Origin: Gari tellinella
Taxonomy: Eukaryota > Mollusca > Bivalvia > Cardiida > Psammobiidae
Direction: 5' to 3'
DNA length: 64,000 bases
Assembly (NCBI GenBank): GCA_922989275.2
Contig: OV277864.1
Span: 5,766,001 to 5,830,000, forward strand
How positions within the stretch are numbered: position 1 is the first letter of the stretch; every line of letters begins with the position of its first letter. The notes below the pieces were generated by a model that had not been told where the DNA came from, did no database searches, and was given only the letters and a program-made list of their open reading frames with translations. A program made the translations under genes and the position numbers. Below are positions 56,001 through 61,914 of the stretch, piece by piece.

Positions 56001-57604
56001 TATTTTTGAATAGTAGCAAATAAGAGTCTCTATTAATCGGTCTTATCGTTTATATTTTTGTTCTGAAATACTTCCACGAAGAGAGAAAAAAATCCATAAT
56101 TGAAAATAAATACATATTATAACACATCAAATACACTTATGCTGTTCTACTTATAGCCTTATCATTAAAGATGATAAACGATATCGACACAAAATTACAA
56201 TTAAAATTTTTGTATCGGAAAAGGACTGGATATAAATACGTATTTTTTATCATTTTCCCATCATGATTTATTTACACTGCCACATATTTCCCCTATTTAT
56301 TTAACCCTTAGCACGCTAGCTGGGAAACTATGATAATCTTTGCAAACAGTTTGGATCCTGATGAGACGCCGCGTAACGCGGCGTCTCATCAGGATTCAAA
56401 CTGTTTCGACAGGCTAACCCTGTTTTGAAAAGCATAGCTTAAACATTCTATTTTTAGAACAGACGACATTTGTTGCAGACGAAAATAATTACCCAGCATT
56501 CAAAGAGTTAAGTACCATTCGGGTTGTTGATACTTTTCAAAGAGACCACCTGTTTGTCAGCTTATTTGAATAAATAAATGTTTTCTTGCACATTTAATGA
56601 TTTAATAGTTAAATTGTTTACAAGTCAGGAATTCCTAAATGTTAACCTTTTCTCTGGTATATTTTGTCTGGCTAGAGTTGCTGTCTGCCCCACCTTGATT
56701 TGTTTCATTTGTTACCTAATCTATTATATTAGAAACATAAATGCAAGTGCGAAAGAGTTTGGATTCAGATCAGACACTGATATTCTTGATTTTAAATTTT
56801 AAACTGTATGCAATACAATACTTATGTAGCCACACTCGCAAGATAATGGTTAACACGCTCAACCCTAGTGACGAGTATAATCTTCATTTTCAAACAGTGA
56901 ACCTGTGAAGAATACACTTTTTCTATACAAACAATGAAGATCCTGATTAGAAGATATTTTTAGAAACTCTCTGAGTATGATCTACAATGTTTGCCATTTT
57001 GAAAATTATGTTAGAAGCTACCCCAAATGTGTAAGAATGGACTAGACTTAATTGTAAAATGGGATTGACCATTTGCAGTCCCAGGGTTGAACCAGTTAAT
57101 GTATTTGAACGCGATGAGATAACAGTACATGTATGAGTAGAATATGTGCTGATATATAGATATTGACTGATAAAGCTATTCCATACAACAAATAATTGTG
57201 ACAATTGTTGATATCAATTAACATTTCTATAGTGCTTAGTTGGCATTTTTATCCAATGTATATTTTACAAAAAGACAGCGACAAATTCTTGCTGCAATAT
57301 CATGCCATCAGCGAAATACTTAAATGTGTTACAGTCAAACTTATGTTAAGCGTCCATTCTTTGATAAATCACGGCGTTTTCTGAACTCATCACCTTTTTA
57401 CAAAAAAATATATTCAGTTAGCATCACATCAGCATTTTTCAGCAATATCTGTAACTCGGTGTAATATGCAAACAGACTCAGATTTCTTATGAAACATCTA
57501 TATATAACTTCGTCTTTTCTTTTCTTTTCAGTTGTATGAACTCAGTGATGACCCTAAAAGAAAAGAATTCCTTGATGATCTTTTCCAGTTTATGCAGAAA
57601 AGAG
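32038..57604 (+). CDS. ARID3: ARID3 / dead-ringer transcription factor (5' part, 3 exons)
   Basis: Exons 32038-32085, 35242-35778 and 57532-57604 encode the first 219 residues; the gene continues past the right edge. ARID3 (dead ringer, Bright/ARID3A class) is a nuclear protein that binds AT-rich DNA through an extended ARID domain. The N-terminal part (residues about 17-180) is acidic, with a charged helical stretch likely to form coiled coil, then Ala/Pro/Ser-rich sequence. The ARID domain opens with HHWTFEEQFKQ at the end of exon 2 and LYELSDDPKRKEFLDDLF in exon 3, a hallmark of this subfamily. Introns are 3.2, 21.8 and more than 6.4 kb. Which ARID3 paralogue cannot be told here. Confidence 0.92.
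32086..32788. other. ARID3 intron 1, proximal unique sequence
   Basis: AT-rich, no repeat family recognised, no coding frame. Confidence 0.4.
32789..32998. mobile_element. family B element, decayed
   Basis: CTAAACCCTCTTACTGTC ... GCAGTTTAGATTCACATCAG, apex GCAGAGTAACTCGGCGT, GCAGACGAC tail motifs. Confidence 0.7.
33233..33450 (+). mobile_element. family B MITE
   Basis: TTTACCCCTTTCACTGCTC, two GTCGTCTGCTTTT-type blocks, palindrome CAAACAGATTGGATCCTGAT, end AAGGCAGTGAGGGTTTTAA. Confidence 0.83.
33690..33745. repeat. decayed B-type core
   Basis: AAATTGGATCTTGATCTG ... GGATTCCAACTGTTT. Confidence 0.5.
33750..34110. other. ARID3 intron 1, no recognised feature
   Basis: AT-rich sequence without a family match. 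Confidence 0.35.
34113..34318 (+). mobile_element. family B MITE
   Basis: TAACCCTTTCATCGACA ... CTGTGAAAGGATT; palindrome CAAACAATTTGGATCAAGAT, apex GATGCCGCGTAACGCGGCGT. Confidence 0.83.
34530..34600. repeat. decayed F-type core
   Basis: GCAGCTTAAAGCAAGATT ... TTATTTTGCTTTAAGAGG. Confidence 0.55.
34683..34931 (-). mobile_element. family A MITE
   Basis: GGCCCCATAGATACTC ... CATGGGGTAATGGGTTAA; palindrome GAAAGTAAAGCAGAATGCG, apex GCGCCTTTAGACGC. Confidence 0.83.
35242..35778 (+). CDS. ARID3: ARID3 coding exon 2
   Basis: 179 codons, phase 0 at both ends; acceptor ttttctttcag, donor gtagga. It starts STGERPQDRSLESDAGSN, passes through a Lys/Glu-rich helical segment (ELYEKLKLQEKEERLEIE), then YNHPAYLAALSAATAGYP and a Ser/Thr/Pro linker, and ends HHWTFEEQFKQ, the first residues of the extended ARID domain. 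It is the only long open frame in the window with coding character throughout. Confidence 0.94.
35879..36124 (+). mobile_element. family A MITE, complete
   Basis: TTAACCCATTACCCCATAT ... TTGAGTAATGGGTTAA, 100 bp after ARID3 exon 2; apex and part of the right arm lost. Confidence 0.86.
36205..36285. repeat. C-type palindrome core
   Basis: GCAAACAGTGTAGATCATG ... GATCTTCACTGTTTGC with a diverged apex. Confidence 0.7.
36468..36742 (+). mobile_element. family A MITE
   Basis: TTAACCCATTACCACATAGC ... TGGAGTAATGGGCG; right TTAA mutated; palindrome decayed on the right arm (CATTCTACTGTAGTTTC). Confidence 0.84.
36745..37045. other. ARID3 intron 2, no recognised feature
   Basis: Unique AT-rich sequence. 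Confidence 0.35.
37049..37280. mobile_element. family B MITE
   Basis: TTAACTCTCTGACCGC ... TAAGAATTAA; palindrome CAAACAGTTTGGATCCTGAT with apex GACGCCGCGTAACGCAGGGT. Confidence 0.8.
37345..37395. repeat. B-type core fragment
   Basis: ATAGTTTGGATCCAGACAAG then GACGCTGCATG; truncated. Confidence 0.5.
37548..37750 (+). mobile_element. family B MITE, right end unclear
   Basis: TTAAACGCTTCACCGCC, CRE TGACGTCA at 37566-37573, GTCGTCTGC block, palindrome with apex ATACTGCGTAACGCAGTAT: two substitutions mirrored in both arms. Confidence 0.83.
37938..38155 (+). mobile_element. family B element
   Basis: AAACCCATTGAGTCCC ... GCAGTTTGGATGCTGATCAG / CTGATCAGTATCCAAACT, apex GCCGCGTTATGCGATG. Confidence 0.75.
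38195..38444. mobile_element. family D MITE, complete
   Basis: 250 bp, TACAGTGTAGAAAACG ... CAGATTCTCCACTGTA; core AACAGTTTGGAGCCAGATC, apex CGGGTAACCCG. Confidence 0.9.
38470..38690. mobile_element. family B element
   Basis: GCAAAAAGTTGGAGCC ... apex GACGCCGAGTAACTTGGCGT; termini blurred. Confidence 0.65.
38729..38850 (+). mobile_element. family B element, right half lost
   Basis: CTAATATCGTCTACTTC, GTCTTCTGC, then CAAACAGTTCTAATAAG truncation. Confidence 0.6.
39139..39410 (-). mobile_element. family B MITE
   Basis: TTAACCTTTTCATCGCC ... GGCGGTGAAATGG; perfect core AACAGTTTGAATCCTGATC / GATCAGAATCCAAACTGTT, apex GACGCCGCGTAACGCGGCGT. Confidence 0.83.
39486..39655 (+). mobile_element. family B element, right half lost
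   Basis: Ends in CAAACAGTTTGGATCCTGAT then diverges. Confidence 0.6.
39985..40095. mobile_element. family F-type core, near perfect
   Basis: TTTAAAGCAAAATGGTTG then TAAAGCAGAAAGCTCC, with an almost exact mirror; apex CTCCTTTCGGAG. Termini not recognised. Confidence 0.78.
40466..40530. mobile_element. family D right-end fragment
   Basis: TCTGCGTTTGCGTAAAG ... ACGGGAAAGAATAAAAC, TTTCTCCAAC. Confidence 0.7.
40531..40803. other. unique segment between two D ends
   Basis: GC-richer than its surroundings. Plus frame includes GLKPHTLLVNDEADTTNSLV. I cannot identify it and see no acceptor, so it is not called a gene. Confidence 0.3.
40831..41068 (-). mobile_element. family A MITE
   Basis: TTAACCATTTACTCC ... 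TAGAGTAAAGGTTAA; palindrome apex shortened to GAATGCGCATTC. Directly follows a D left-end fragment (40804-40830). Confidence 0.84.
41075..41172. mobile_element. family D fragment
   Basis: ACGTAAACGCAATGCAATAG ... AACAGTTTTGGAGCCTGGTC, truncated at the apex. Confidence 0.65.
41195..41290. repeat. F-type core, decayed
   Basis: AGAAATAAAGCAGAAAAATC ... CTTTCTGCTTTAATTATG. Confidence 0.55.
41354..41603. mobile_element. family D MITE, complete
   Basis: CACAGTGGAGAATGTG ... CAGATTCTCCACTGTA; near-identical to 38195-38444 in the right half; apex CGGGTAACCCG. Confidence 0.9.
41605..41985. other. ARID3 intron 2, no recognised feature
   Basis: Unique sequence without a family match. Confidence 0.35.
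41990..42414 (-). mobile_element. family C element interrupted by D
   Basis: Reverse orientation: TGGAAAATTCCAGTTTCC, CAGAGGGCTCC, then D (42140-42366), then GACTAGGGTTCATAGGG. One palindrome arm has been lost. Confidence 0.75.
42140..42366. mobile_element. family D MITE with replaced core
   Basis: CAGTGGAGAAGACGTTATTC ... TGTCTTCCCCACTGTG. The core is not the usual one: the paired arms are ACAACTTGTTGACCTGATC / GATCAGGTCAGCAAGTTGT. Confidence 0.82.
42500..42600. mobile_element. F-type core, decayed
   Basis: AGCTTAATGTAGAACAAAC ... GTTTGGCATTAAGCC; apex CAGAAAGCTCCTAAAGGCG. Confidence 0.6.
42702..42905. mobile_element. family F-like MITE, variant ends
   Basis: CACAGTCAAACCGGTG ... ACTCAGGTTTGACTGTA; core TACAGAAAGCTCC / GGAGCTTTCTGTA. 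Confidence 0.8.
42910..43200. other. ARID3 intron 2, no recognised feature
   Basis: Unique sequence. Confidence 0.35.
43205..43310. repeat. GA-rich simple repeat
   Basis: Imperfect GAGA tract (GAGAGAGAGTGAGAGAGTG). Open frames through it are low-complexity. Confidence 0.85.
43531..43695. mobile_element. family F-like MITE, right end lost
   Basis: TACAGTAGAGCCCGTATTC left end; core GAATGAAAGTAATACAG ... CTGTATTACTTTCATTTTG; apex CTCCTTGCGGAG. Confidence 0.75.
43700..44060. other. ARID3 intron 2, no recognised feature
   Basis: Unique sequence. Contains GTCAGAGCCGGCAAG near 44027 but no tRNA fold was found. Confidence 0.35.
44067..44322. mobile_element. family D MITE, complete
   Basis: TACAGTGGAGAAAACG ... 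CGGTTTCTCCACTGTA, apex CGGGTAACCCG, one arm with a changed segment (GGCGCCTTATTTGG). Confidence 0.9.
44559..44811. mobile_element. family D MITE, complete (reverse)
   Basis: TACAGTGAAGAATACG ... CGTCTTCTCAACTGTA, apex CGGGTTACCCG. Confidence 0.9.
44815..45170. other. ARID3 intron 2, no recognised feature
   Basis: Unique AT-rich sequence. Confidence 0.35.
45173..45419. mobile_element. family N MITE with B/C hybrid core
   Basis: ACACCCCACC near 45174 and GGTGGTGGGGTGT near 45405-45417. The core has C-type outer arms (GCAAACAGTGCAGACCCTG / AGGTCAGCACTGTTTGC) and a B-type apex (GACGCCGCAACTTGCGGCGT). Confidence 0.75.
45695..45902 (-). mobile_element. retroelement 3' piece with TAGA tail
   Basis: 208 bp starting with TAGA repeats (45695-45715), read in reverse as a tailed 3' end. 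Flanked by the 8-bp duplication AACAGTTT (45687-45694 and 45903-45910) inside the host's core. Confidence 0.75.
46071..46290. mobile_element. family D MITE nested in D
   Basis: TACAGTGGAGAATCTG ... CAGATTCTCCACTGTA, inserted at the TA of the host's AAAGAATAACG sequence. Left subterminal part shortened. Confidence 0.88.
46310..46710. other. repeat-free intron island
   Basis: Rich in homeodomain-type ATTA motifs (TATTAATTATGCATTAATTG near 46413) with no family match. A candidate regulatory segment, not proven. Confidence 0.35.
46713..46930. mobile_element. family B MITE
   Basis: TTACCCTTTTCATTGGC ... GCCATTGGAAGTG; core CAAACAGTTTGGATCAAGAT, apex GACGCCGCGTTACGCGGCGT. Confidence 0.82.
46935..47115. 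mobile_element. family B element, decayed
   Basis: TTGTCGCCTGC block, GGTTTGGATCCTGATCAGAC ... GATTCAAATTGTTTGC. Confidence 0.7.
47402..47619 (-). mobile_element. family B MITE, complete
   Basis: 218 bp, TTAACCCCTTTGCTTTCCC ... GGCAGTGAAAGGGTTAA. Core CAAACAGTTTGGATCCTGAT with apex GACGCCGCGTGACGCGGCGT. CRE TGACGTCA at 47594-47601. Confidence 0.9.
47625..48130. other. repeat-free intron island, candidate enhancer
   Basis: About 500 bp without MITE sequence. Contains clustered ATTA/TAAT motifs such as GGCGATTAATTATAAATC near 48027. Function is inference only. Confidence 0.35.
48145..48285. mobile_element. nested palindromes, F-type
   Basis: ATCCTGCATTAAGCAGTCA pairs outward with GCATCAAGCAGTCA. 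A second palindrome is TAAAATAATGCAGAAAGC / GCTGCATTATTTTTA. Confidence 0.65.
48428..48636 (+). mobile_element. family B MITE
   Basis: TTAACCCCTGCACCACC ... GCAGGAGAGAGGTTAA; GTCGTCTGCTTTT block; core decayed on the left arm (GGGCCCTTATCAGC). Confidence 0.82.
48759..49008 (+). mobile_element. family B MITE, complete
   Basis: TTAACCCCGTGCCTG ... TGTAAGGTTAA; perfect core AACAGTTTGTATCCTGATG / CATCAGGATACAAATTGTT (a T for G change mirrored), apex GACGCCGAGTAACTCGGCGT. Confidence 0.87.
49331..49415. mobile_element. family D left-end fragment
   Basis: TTACAGTGGATAAGACG to AAAACGTAGAAAATGG, truncated before the core. Confidence 0.72.
49516..49537. repeat. TTG microsatellite
   Basis: Short TTG repeat. 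Confidence 0.75.
49545..49985. other. repeat-free intron island
   Basis: No family match. Contains AACAATAACAATAGG (near 49829), which resembles paired Sox-type sites. Confidence 0.3.
49991..50206 (-). mobile_element. family B MITE
   Basis: TTAACCCGTGTATCCC; perfect core CAAACAGTTTGGATCCAGAT, apex GACGCCGAGGAACTCGGCGT; GCAGACGACAATTTT tail; right end decayed near AAGTAAGGAGTAAC. Confidence 0.82.
50210..50710. other. repeat-free intron island, candidate enhancer
   Basis: Includes CGTTATTAATGATTAAGC near 50292. A 76-codon minus frame here is not supported as a gene. Confidence 0.35.
50717..50900. mobile_element. family B element, decayed
   Basis: ACAGATCAGACGCCGAGTAA ... CTGATCAAGATCAAATC; outer arms lost. 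Confidence 0.68.
51180..51755. promoter_or_regulatory. repeat-free island with YY1-type motif
   Basis: AAGATGGCGGC at 51258-51268 opens a 33-codon frame (MAAISARMMTKEQE). Nearby are TAATGATTAAACACAATTAC and other ATTA motifs. Could be an intronic enhancer or internal promoter; not proven. Confidence 0.35.
51758..51925 (-). mobile_element. family A MITE, core shortened
   Basis: TAACCCATTATTCCATAAAT ... ATTAGGGATAAACGG; only one palindrome arm. Confidence 0.75.
52072..52321. mobile_element. family D MITE, complete (reverse)
   Basis: 250 bp, TACAGTGGAGAATCTG ... CACATTCTCCACTGTA, core GGAGCCTGATCAGACG, apex CGGGTTACCCG. Confidence 0.9.
52470..52560. repeat. decayed D/B-type core
   Basis: AATTGGAACCTGATCACAGG ... 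CATCTGATCGGGTTCCAATC. Confidence 0.6.
52869..53085 (-). mobile_element. family B MITE, complete
   Basis: 217 bp, TTAACCCCTTCACTGCC ... GGCAGTGAAGGGGTTAA. Core perfect except one base; CRE TGACGTCA at 53060-53067. Shares its right TTAA with the next element. Confidence 0.92.
53082..53240 (+). mobile_element. family C element, left half lost
   Basis: GCCCTCTGATCAAGGTC ... ATGGACTAGATTTAATTG ... TTTCAGCGGTGAATATGTTAA. Confidence 0.78.
53241..53640. other. intron island, no family match
   Basis: Contains the inverted motif TGGTGATATTACGAGATATCACCA (key arms TGGTGATAT/ATATCACCA near 53311). Otherwise unremarkable. Confidence 0.35.
53645..53887. mobile_element. family B element, core deleted
   Basis: GCAAACAGGGTCAGGATCC, GCAGACGACATTCATCC, end AACAGTTAA. 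Confidence 0.6.
53925..54125 (+). mobile_element. family B element
   Basis: GTCGTCTGC block; core GAACAGTTTGGATTCTGATC; apex ACGTCGAGTTACTCGACGT, in which C to T on one arm is matched by G to A on the other. Confidence 0.8.
54130..54450. other. intron sequence, no recognised feature
   Basis: Unique sequence. Confidence 0.35.
54455..54668 (-). mobile_element. family B MITE
   Basis: TTAACCGTCTGAATGCC ... GCGCATAAGGTTAA; core CAAACAGTTTAGATCCAGAT, apex GACGCCGAGTAACTCGGCGT. Confidence 0.85.
54670..55005. other. intron sequence, no recognised feature
   Basis: Unique AT-rich sequence. Confidence 0.35.
55010..55235 (+). mobile_element. family C element, decayed
   Basis: GCAAGCAGTGCAGACTC ... 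CCCAGGGTCTGCACTG; AAATGGACTACGATAAATC tail. Confidence 0.65.
55240..55489 (-). mobile_element. family C element (reverse)
   Basis: AATCTGGTCCATCATTG, core CAAACAGTGCATGCCC with apex GGGCTTCTACAGGAGCCC, end GACGCTAGGGTTCAG ... TTAA. Confidence 0.78.
55587..55836 (+). mobile_element. family A MITE, complete
   Basis: 250 bp, TTAACCCTTTACCCAATAAC ... GGGGGAAAGTGTTAA; apex GTGCCTTTAGGCAC. Confidence 0.88.
55840..56300. other. intron sequence, no recognised feature
   Basis: Unique AT-rich sequence. Confidence 0.35.
56301..56511 (-). mobile_element. family B MITE, complete
   Basis: TTAACCCTTAGCACGC ... GCATTCAAAGAGTTAA; perfect core CAAACAGTTTGGATCCTGAT, apex GACGCCGCGTAACGCGGCGT. Confidence 0.9.
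56690..56846. mobile_element. family B element, decayed
   Basis: GAGTTTGGATTCAGATCAGAC ... TTTTAAACTGTATGC. Confidence 0.55.
56850..57099 (+). mobile_element. family C MITE, core decayed
   Basis: TTAACACGCTCAACCCTAG ... TTGAACCAGTTAA; ACAATGAAGATCCTGATTAG and a diverged partner. Confidence 0.8.
57100..57531. other. ARID3 intron 2, 3' end with polypyrimidine tract
   Basis: Mostly unique sequence. The last 20 bases form the pyrimidine tract and AG acceptor of ARID3 exon 3. Confidence 0.5.
57532..57604 (+). CDS. ARID3: ARID3 coding exon 3 (ARID domain start)
   Basis: 73 bp. The acceptor is preceded by a pyrimidine tract (tcttttcttttcttttcag) and the donor is gtgagt. It encodes LYELSDDPKRKEFLDDLF then QFMQKR plus one base of the next Gly codon, the canonical helix 1 region of ARID3 domains. 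The next exon (GTPVNR-type sequence expected) lies beyond 64000. Confidence 0.94.
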
Positions 57605-57910
57605 GTGAGTAGTATTATATGTCTCAGCCATTTATATTCATAACATCTTTTCCCGAAGAACACCTTCCCCACTATTTCTACTCATAAGCTTACAGTTTGT
57701 TTCAAATTTCCATAATATTTAACGCATACTTTTTTAATAAGCTTAATTTCAAATTGCGAATGAGATATTACCTCTTTGACTAGCAAAAAATAATTTACAA
57801 GTGTTTTGCACGTGGGCCTATTTTTACCAATCTCGTAGAAAACGAGAAATCGCGGTACCGATAATTGCGCTAATGAACAGCGGTTAACTATAACAGTATT
57901 ATTCAAATTT
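57605..57910. other. ARID3 intron 3, donor-proximal part
   Basis: Begins gtgagt; unique sequence with no repeat match. Confidence 0.4.
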
Positions 57911-57912
57911 AT

Positions 57913-58112
57913 TTAACCATTATCGTGCTGAAAAAACGTCTGCTCCGAATTATTATCCGCAATTATATTATAGTGTCTATTTAAACAAGCAACATTTGTC
58001 CGATTTACAAACAGATTGGTTTCATATCAGACGCCGAGTTACTCGGCGTCTGATCTGAAACCAAACTGTTTGAAAATTCGAATTAAGACGAGTTTAACTC
58101 GATAAGGGTTAA
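57913..58112 (+). mobile_element. family B MITE, complete
   Basis: 200 bp, TTAACCATTATCGTGC ... CGATAAGGGTTAA; core AAACAGATTGGTTTCATATC / GATCTGAAACCAAACTGTTT, apex GACGCCGAGTTACTCGGCGT: the GGTTTC/GAAACC change is mirrored. Confidence 0.85.
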
Positions 58113-58114
58113 AA

Positions 58115-58700
58115 CAAAAAACTTCTCGACGAAAACAACATTTCTCCTAATTCCAACTAAATTTCGGAGGCGAAATCAATATGGCGCCGTTTCATGTGTC
58201 TTATCCTATTTCATTTCACCCTTAAATTGCACGTACGCTATTTGGATGCCTTCGCACAACTTGTTAATGTGCGAACAATGCCGAGTAATTCCATATCTTA
58301 TTTTATGTATAAACTGATGGACGATTCTACTGCGAGAACGCGCAGACGTTTACCTGATTCTAGTTTAAGATCTGCAGCAGACGACATGCTTAAAGCAGAC
58401 GGCAATACTTAACACCCTGAGAGTTAAACATTTCACTCTTTACCCGCGATATTCGAAGCGCCGAACTTCTTCTAGGGGGCATTTTCACCGTCAGCTTCCG
58501 AAAGAATCTGTGAAATTACAAGATAAATATTCATTAATAGTTAATTATTCAATTAGTGAAAGTTTTGTCTAGAAAAATGGAAGATAATGCGTACGAAGAG
58601 AAAATTTGGATCGACAGCGGGCAGGATCAGCCGACATTGAGAAAAATTAAATGTCTTTGTCTGAATACAATATTACCTTTATTAAGCGACGATTAACAAG
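58115..58700. other. intron island with a decayed B tail
   Basis: CAATATGGCGCCG at about 58178 (YY1-like). A GCAGACGACATGC/GCAGACGGC tail near 58377 suggests an old family B end at about 58240-58428. Frames here are not supported as genes. Confidence 0.35.
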
Positions 58701-58714
58701 GTGTATGTTAGTCT

Positions 58715-58815
58715 TTAGGATGAACAGACGCTTAATGCAGAACAGAAGTAATGCAGAAAGCTTCCTTTGGGAGCTTTCTGCATTACTTTATCGTCTGCAT
58801 TCAGCTGTAACCTAT
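58715..58815. mobile_element. F-type core
   Basis: GCTTAATGCAGAACAGAAG ... then TAATGCAGAAAGCTTCC / GGGAGCTTTCTGCATTA; termini not clear. Confidence 0.7.
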
Positions 58816-58856
58816 ATTAAACAAATATTAATATTCTGTTTGAACGAGTTTTGTCT

Positions 58857-59110
58857 GTTCAGTGGAGAAAACGTTATTCTTTTCTAATAAACGCGTTTAC
58901 GCTAAAAACTATTATTTCCAGTGCAAACAGTTTGGAGCCAGATCAGACGCCGGGTAACCCGGCGTCTGATCAGGCTCCAAACAGTTTGCCACTCAGATAA
59001 AAATGAAAAGTCAATATTGTCAAAAGGTTGTCCTTTTCTACATTTTGGTGTTTTGCCTTCGCGTTTCGTTTGCGTTTAAAACGGGAAAGAATAACAGAAT
59101 TTCCACTGTA
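58857..59110. mobile_element. family D MITE, complete
   Basis: TTCAGTGGAGAAAACG ... CAGAATTTCCACTGTA, core AACAGTTTGGAGCCAGATC, apex CGGGTAACCCG. Confidence 0.9.
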
Positions 59111-59660
59111 AATAGGATATAAGAAAGAGGCGAGCAAGTACATTTGTCTGTATCATTAATAATTTATTCGTAATTTTTTGTGTGAAGGGCTAATAAAATC
59201 TAATCCGTGTTGAGTTGTCGCCCCTGCTTATAGTTCGACATAGGAATTCGTCTAGCCTTCACACCCCGACTTGTCTAATTAAATATCTATCAGGTAGAGA
59301 AACAAAGAATTTACACACTCTCAGATTAGTCAGCCACCAGAGTTTTATGGGCACGGCATGTCGGCCTTTTTGCAACGATCAAATCGTCTTCGGTTCTGTT
59401 TTTATTAATTTTATTTTTTTACGAAACCTTTGGCTTTAATAATGGTATACATGTATATGAGGTTACCTCTTAAACGGATGGTTGCCAGTTTCAATTTTGT
59501 CATATTTTAACAGTTCAATCCCTACAATTCAATATCGCCTAAGTCGACTTGCGTACATTTATTACACATTATATATATTCCACAGTTTATACACATACGA
59601 TATAATATTATGCAAACAGTTCTTTTTTATTGTGGGTATTTGATTAGCTGTTTATTTTTT
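59111..59660. other. intron sequence, no recognised feature
   Basis: Unique sequence. A 74-codon plus frame (59215-59439) lacks support. Confidence 0.35.
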
Positions 59661-59663
59661 AAT

Positions 59664-59925
59664 TTAGCCCATTGCATTTGTACGCCCATAGCTTGTTTAT
59701 TGTTTTGAAGACAGATGATCACTTTAAAAAGCATGTTGAAAAGAAAGCATAATGTACATTAATGCGCATTCTGCTTTACTTTCAGCATTTTATAAGGTAC
59801 CACCTGCTTAGATATAGAAACTATTTCTATAGGTGCATACTTATGACTGTACAAAGTCAAACTATTCTCTTCAGTGGAGAGATAAATTAAAGGTGTAAAA
59901 GGCGTATTAAAGGGTAATGGGTCAG
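59664..59925 (+). mobile_element. family A MITE, decayed
   Basis: TTAGCCCATTGC ... CCCATAGCTTGTTTATTG ... AAGGGTAATGGGTCA; palindrome partly lost. Confidence 0.78.
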
Positions 59926-59929
59926 AAAT

Positions 59930-61200
59930 ATAATATCGCTGTAGTTCCGATACACAGAGGCACTTTGATGTTTAAACTCTTATAAATACTTGCTTATTTT
60001 GTAATATGCTACATGTACCACTTTTATTAGATGGGTATAGCAGTTAAATCTCACCACAGCAACACTCACGATAAATCTCATTATAGATATTTAAAGCACA
60101 CGATTGCTTACTGCAGTTTAAAAGCAATGATTAAAGCTCTTTCCCCAGCATTACCTCTACCTGCAATAAGTAGCCCGCTGCTACAGAATATCCAAGTTAG
60201 TCATCATTATTGGTGGTCAATCGAGAGAGGTCGTACTGTTACATTTAACAAACGCCAAAAATTCAATTAAATTTTGCCAGGTAATAGAAACCAAATTAAA
60301 GAAAACTGATTCACCTTTTCACTTGGCTTTGTTTTTTGTTGATACTTTTTTTCTCAATAATTAAAGCCGGCATGCAAAGCGACTGTGGGTCTTTTTCTCC
60401 AAGTGACTTTGATGTCGAGTCTTTCGTAAAAAACGGGTGACGTAAATTTCACATTTAGATAGAGATCCGAGTTTAATACCCAAATTACAAATGCCGGGTC
60501 TCGTTTTAAAGTCAGTTTTATTAACCGGAGTGAAGTTTATTTTCCCTCCTGTTTATAACATCAATAAAATCAGATATCGATAAATACGATTACCCCTGCG
60601 TTTAATTGACGCAGTGGCCAAGAAAATTGGTGTGCACTTTGTATTAACTCGAATGTAAAAGTAACCGGGTAGATTGATAAACGATATTAAAGGGATATTT
60701 AAGTGAATTACCAACCAAATCAGTAAAATAAAGACGATGTTAGCGAGGGTATCCAACGCATTGTAGGTCGCCGCGGCGCCTTGAAAGCCGGGCCAATAAA
60801 TATTGAGTTATGGATGAAACCAAGCGATGCCAATTATCTCATTTTTTCTTGCAGTTTATTGCTATGCCAATCAAAGGAAATTGTAACTTTATAAAGCGGT
60901 TATTGACGATTTATAAAATACAAATGTATAAATAACCTACTGATTTGATGAAATGAAGGTGCATTTATGTTGTTAGAGGTTTAAAATTGATTTTAGTTTA
61001 ATTGTTTGAAAATATGCCTCAGAGAAGATACTAGCATTTTTGTTGCTGCTCAGCCATGACTGAAATTAGCCTCATGGTTTTAATGATATTTTACTTGTAC
61101 AGTCAGACTTGTATTTAACTGCTATTTAAAGAGAATACTCCTAGACCATTGACCAATTACTATATAGAGACGCTTTATCATACCTTTTTGTTTAGTTTGG
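59930..61200. promoter_or_regulatory. 1.3 kb repeat-free island, candidate enhancer cluster
   Basis: The longest stretch in the window without a recognised MITE. GC-richer segments (GTAGGTCGCCGCGGCGCC near 60763) alternate with TAAT-containing motifs. No open frame of coding character. The regulatory role is inference from its position in an ARID3 intron. Confidence 0.4.
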
Positions 61201-61204
61201 GGGT

Positions 61205-61350
61205 TTTTTCACTGAAGAAAACAGTTCCAATTTAAACAGTCATGAATATATACCATAAGAAATAGTTGAATTAACCTAAAGCAGACTAAAAGTAAAGCAG
61301 AATGCGCTTAAGTGGTCACTTATCTTTAATATTAGAAGCAGGATGGGTGA
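61205..61350 (-). mobile_element. family A element, decayed
   Basis: CACTGAAGAAAACAGTTCC ... AAAAGTAAAGCAGAATGCGC then directly TTAAGTGGTCAC; right palindrome arm deleted. Confidence 0.7.
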
Positions 61351-61469
61351 CAGCTCAATAAAGAACGAAAGTAATACAAACTACGCCTTTGGGTGATACA
61401 TTTTTCTGCCGTTTATAGCACACAACTGCCTGTTAAAAAGATTTGAACTGCCCAGTACCAAATCATACT

Positions 61470-61645
61470 AATAGCAATGAAAACAGTGTAGATAAAGACT
61501 AGCATCCAAGCCGTAATGCGACGTCTGATCAGGATTCAAAGTGTTTGACTCTCATTAGAATATTTCTTTAATCAATTTTCCTAAATTTTAAAATTGAGAA
61601 ACAAACGATAATATTTAATGCATGTGACGTCATGGTAGGGGTTAA
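61470..61645 (-). mobile_element. family B element, left end lost
   Basis: ATGCGACGTCTGATCAGG ... CRE TGACGTCA at 61625-61632 ... GGTAGGGGTTAA. Confidence 0.75.
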
Positions 61646-61716
61646 AGGTCACTTGCGGTAAATGACTGGTGACTACTAAAAGATGATGAATTTGGAATTG
61701 TTACAAATTAGCGTCA

Positions 61717-61914
61717 TACAGTCGAACTTTGATATCTCGAACTCGGTTAAGTCGAACATACCCGTATTTCAAAGTTAAAACGCGGCTAAGCCGCGTTTTA
61801 ACTTTGAAACACGGATATGTTCATCTAAACCAAGCTTGAAATAAGACACATTCATGTTTCGAAATATCGGATAATTCGAGTTTAGCGAGTTCGAGATATC
61901 GAAGTTCAACTGTA
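61717..61914. mobile_element. family H MITE (pogo type), complete
   Basis: 198 bp, TACAGTCGAACTTTGATATC ... GATATCGAAGTTCAACTGTA; perfect core TTTCAAAGTTAAAACGCGGC / GCCGCGTTTTAACTTTGAAA. TA at both ends. Confidence 0.92.
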
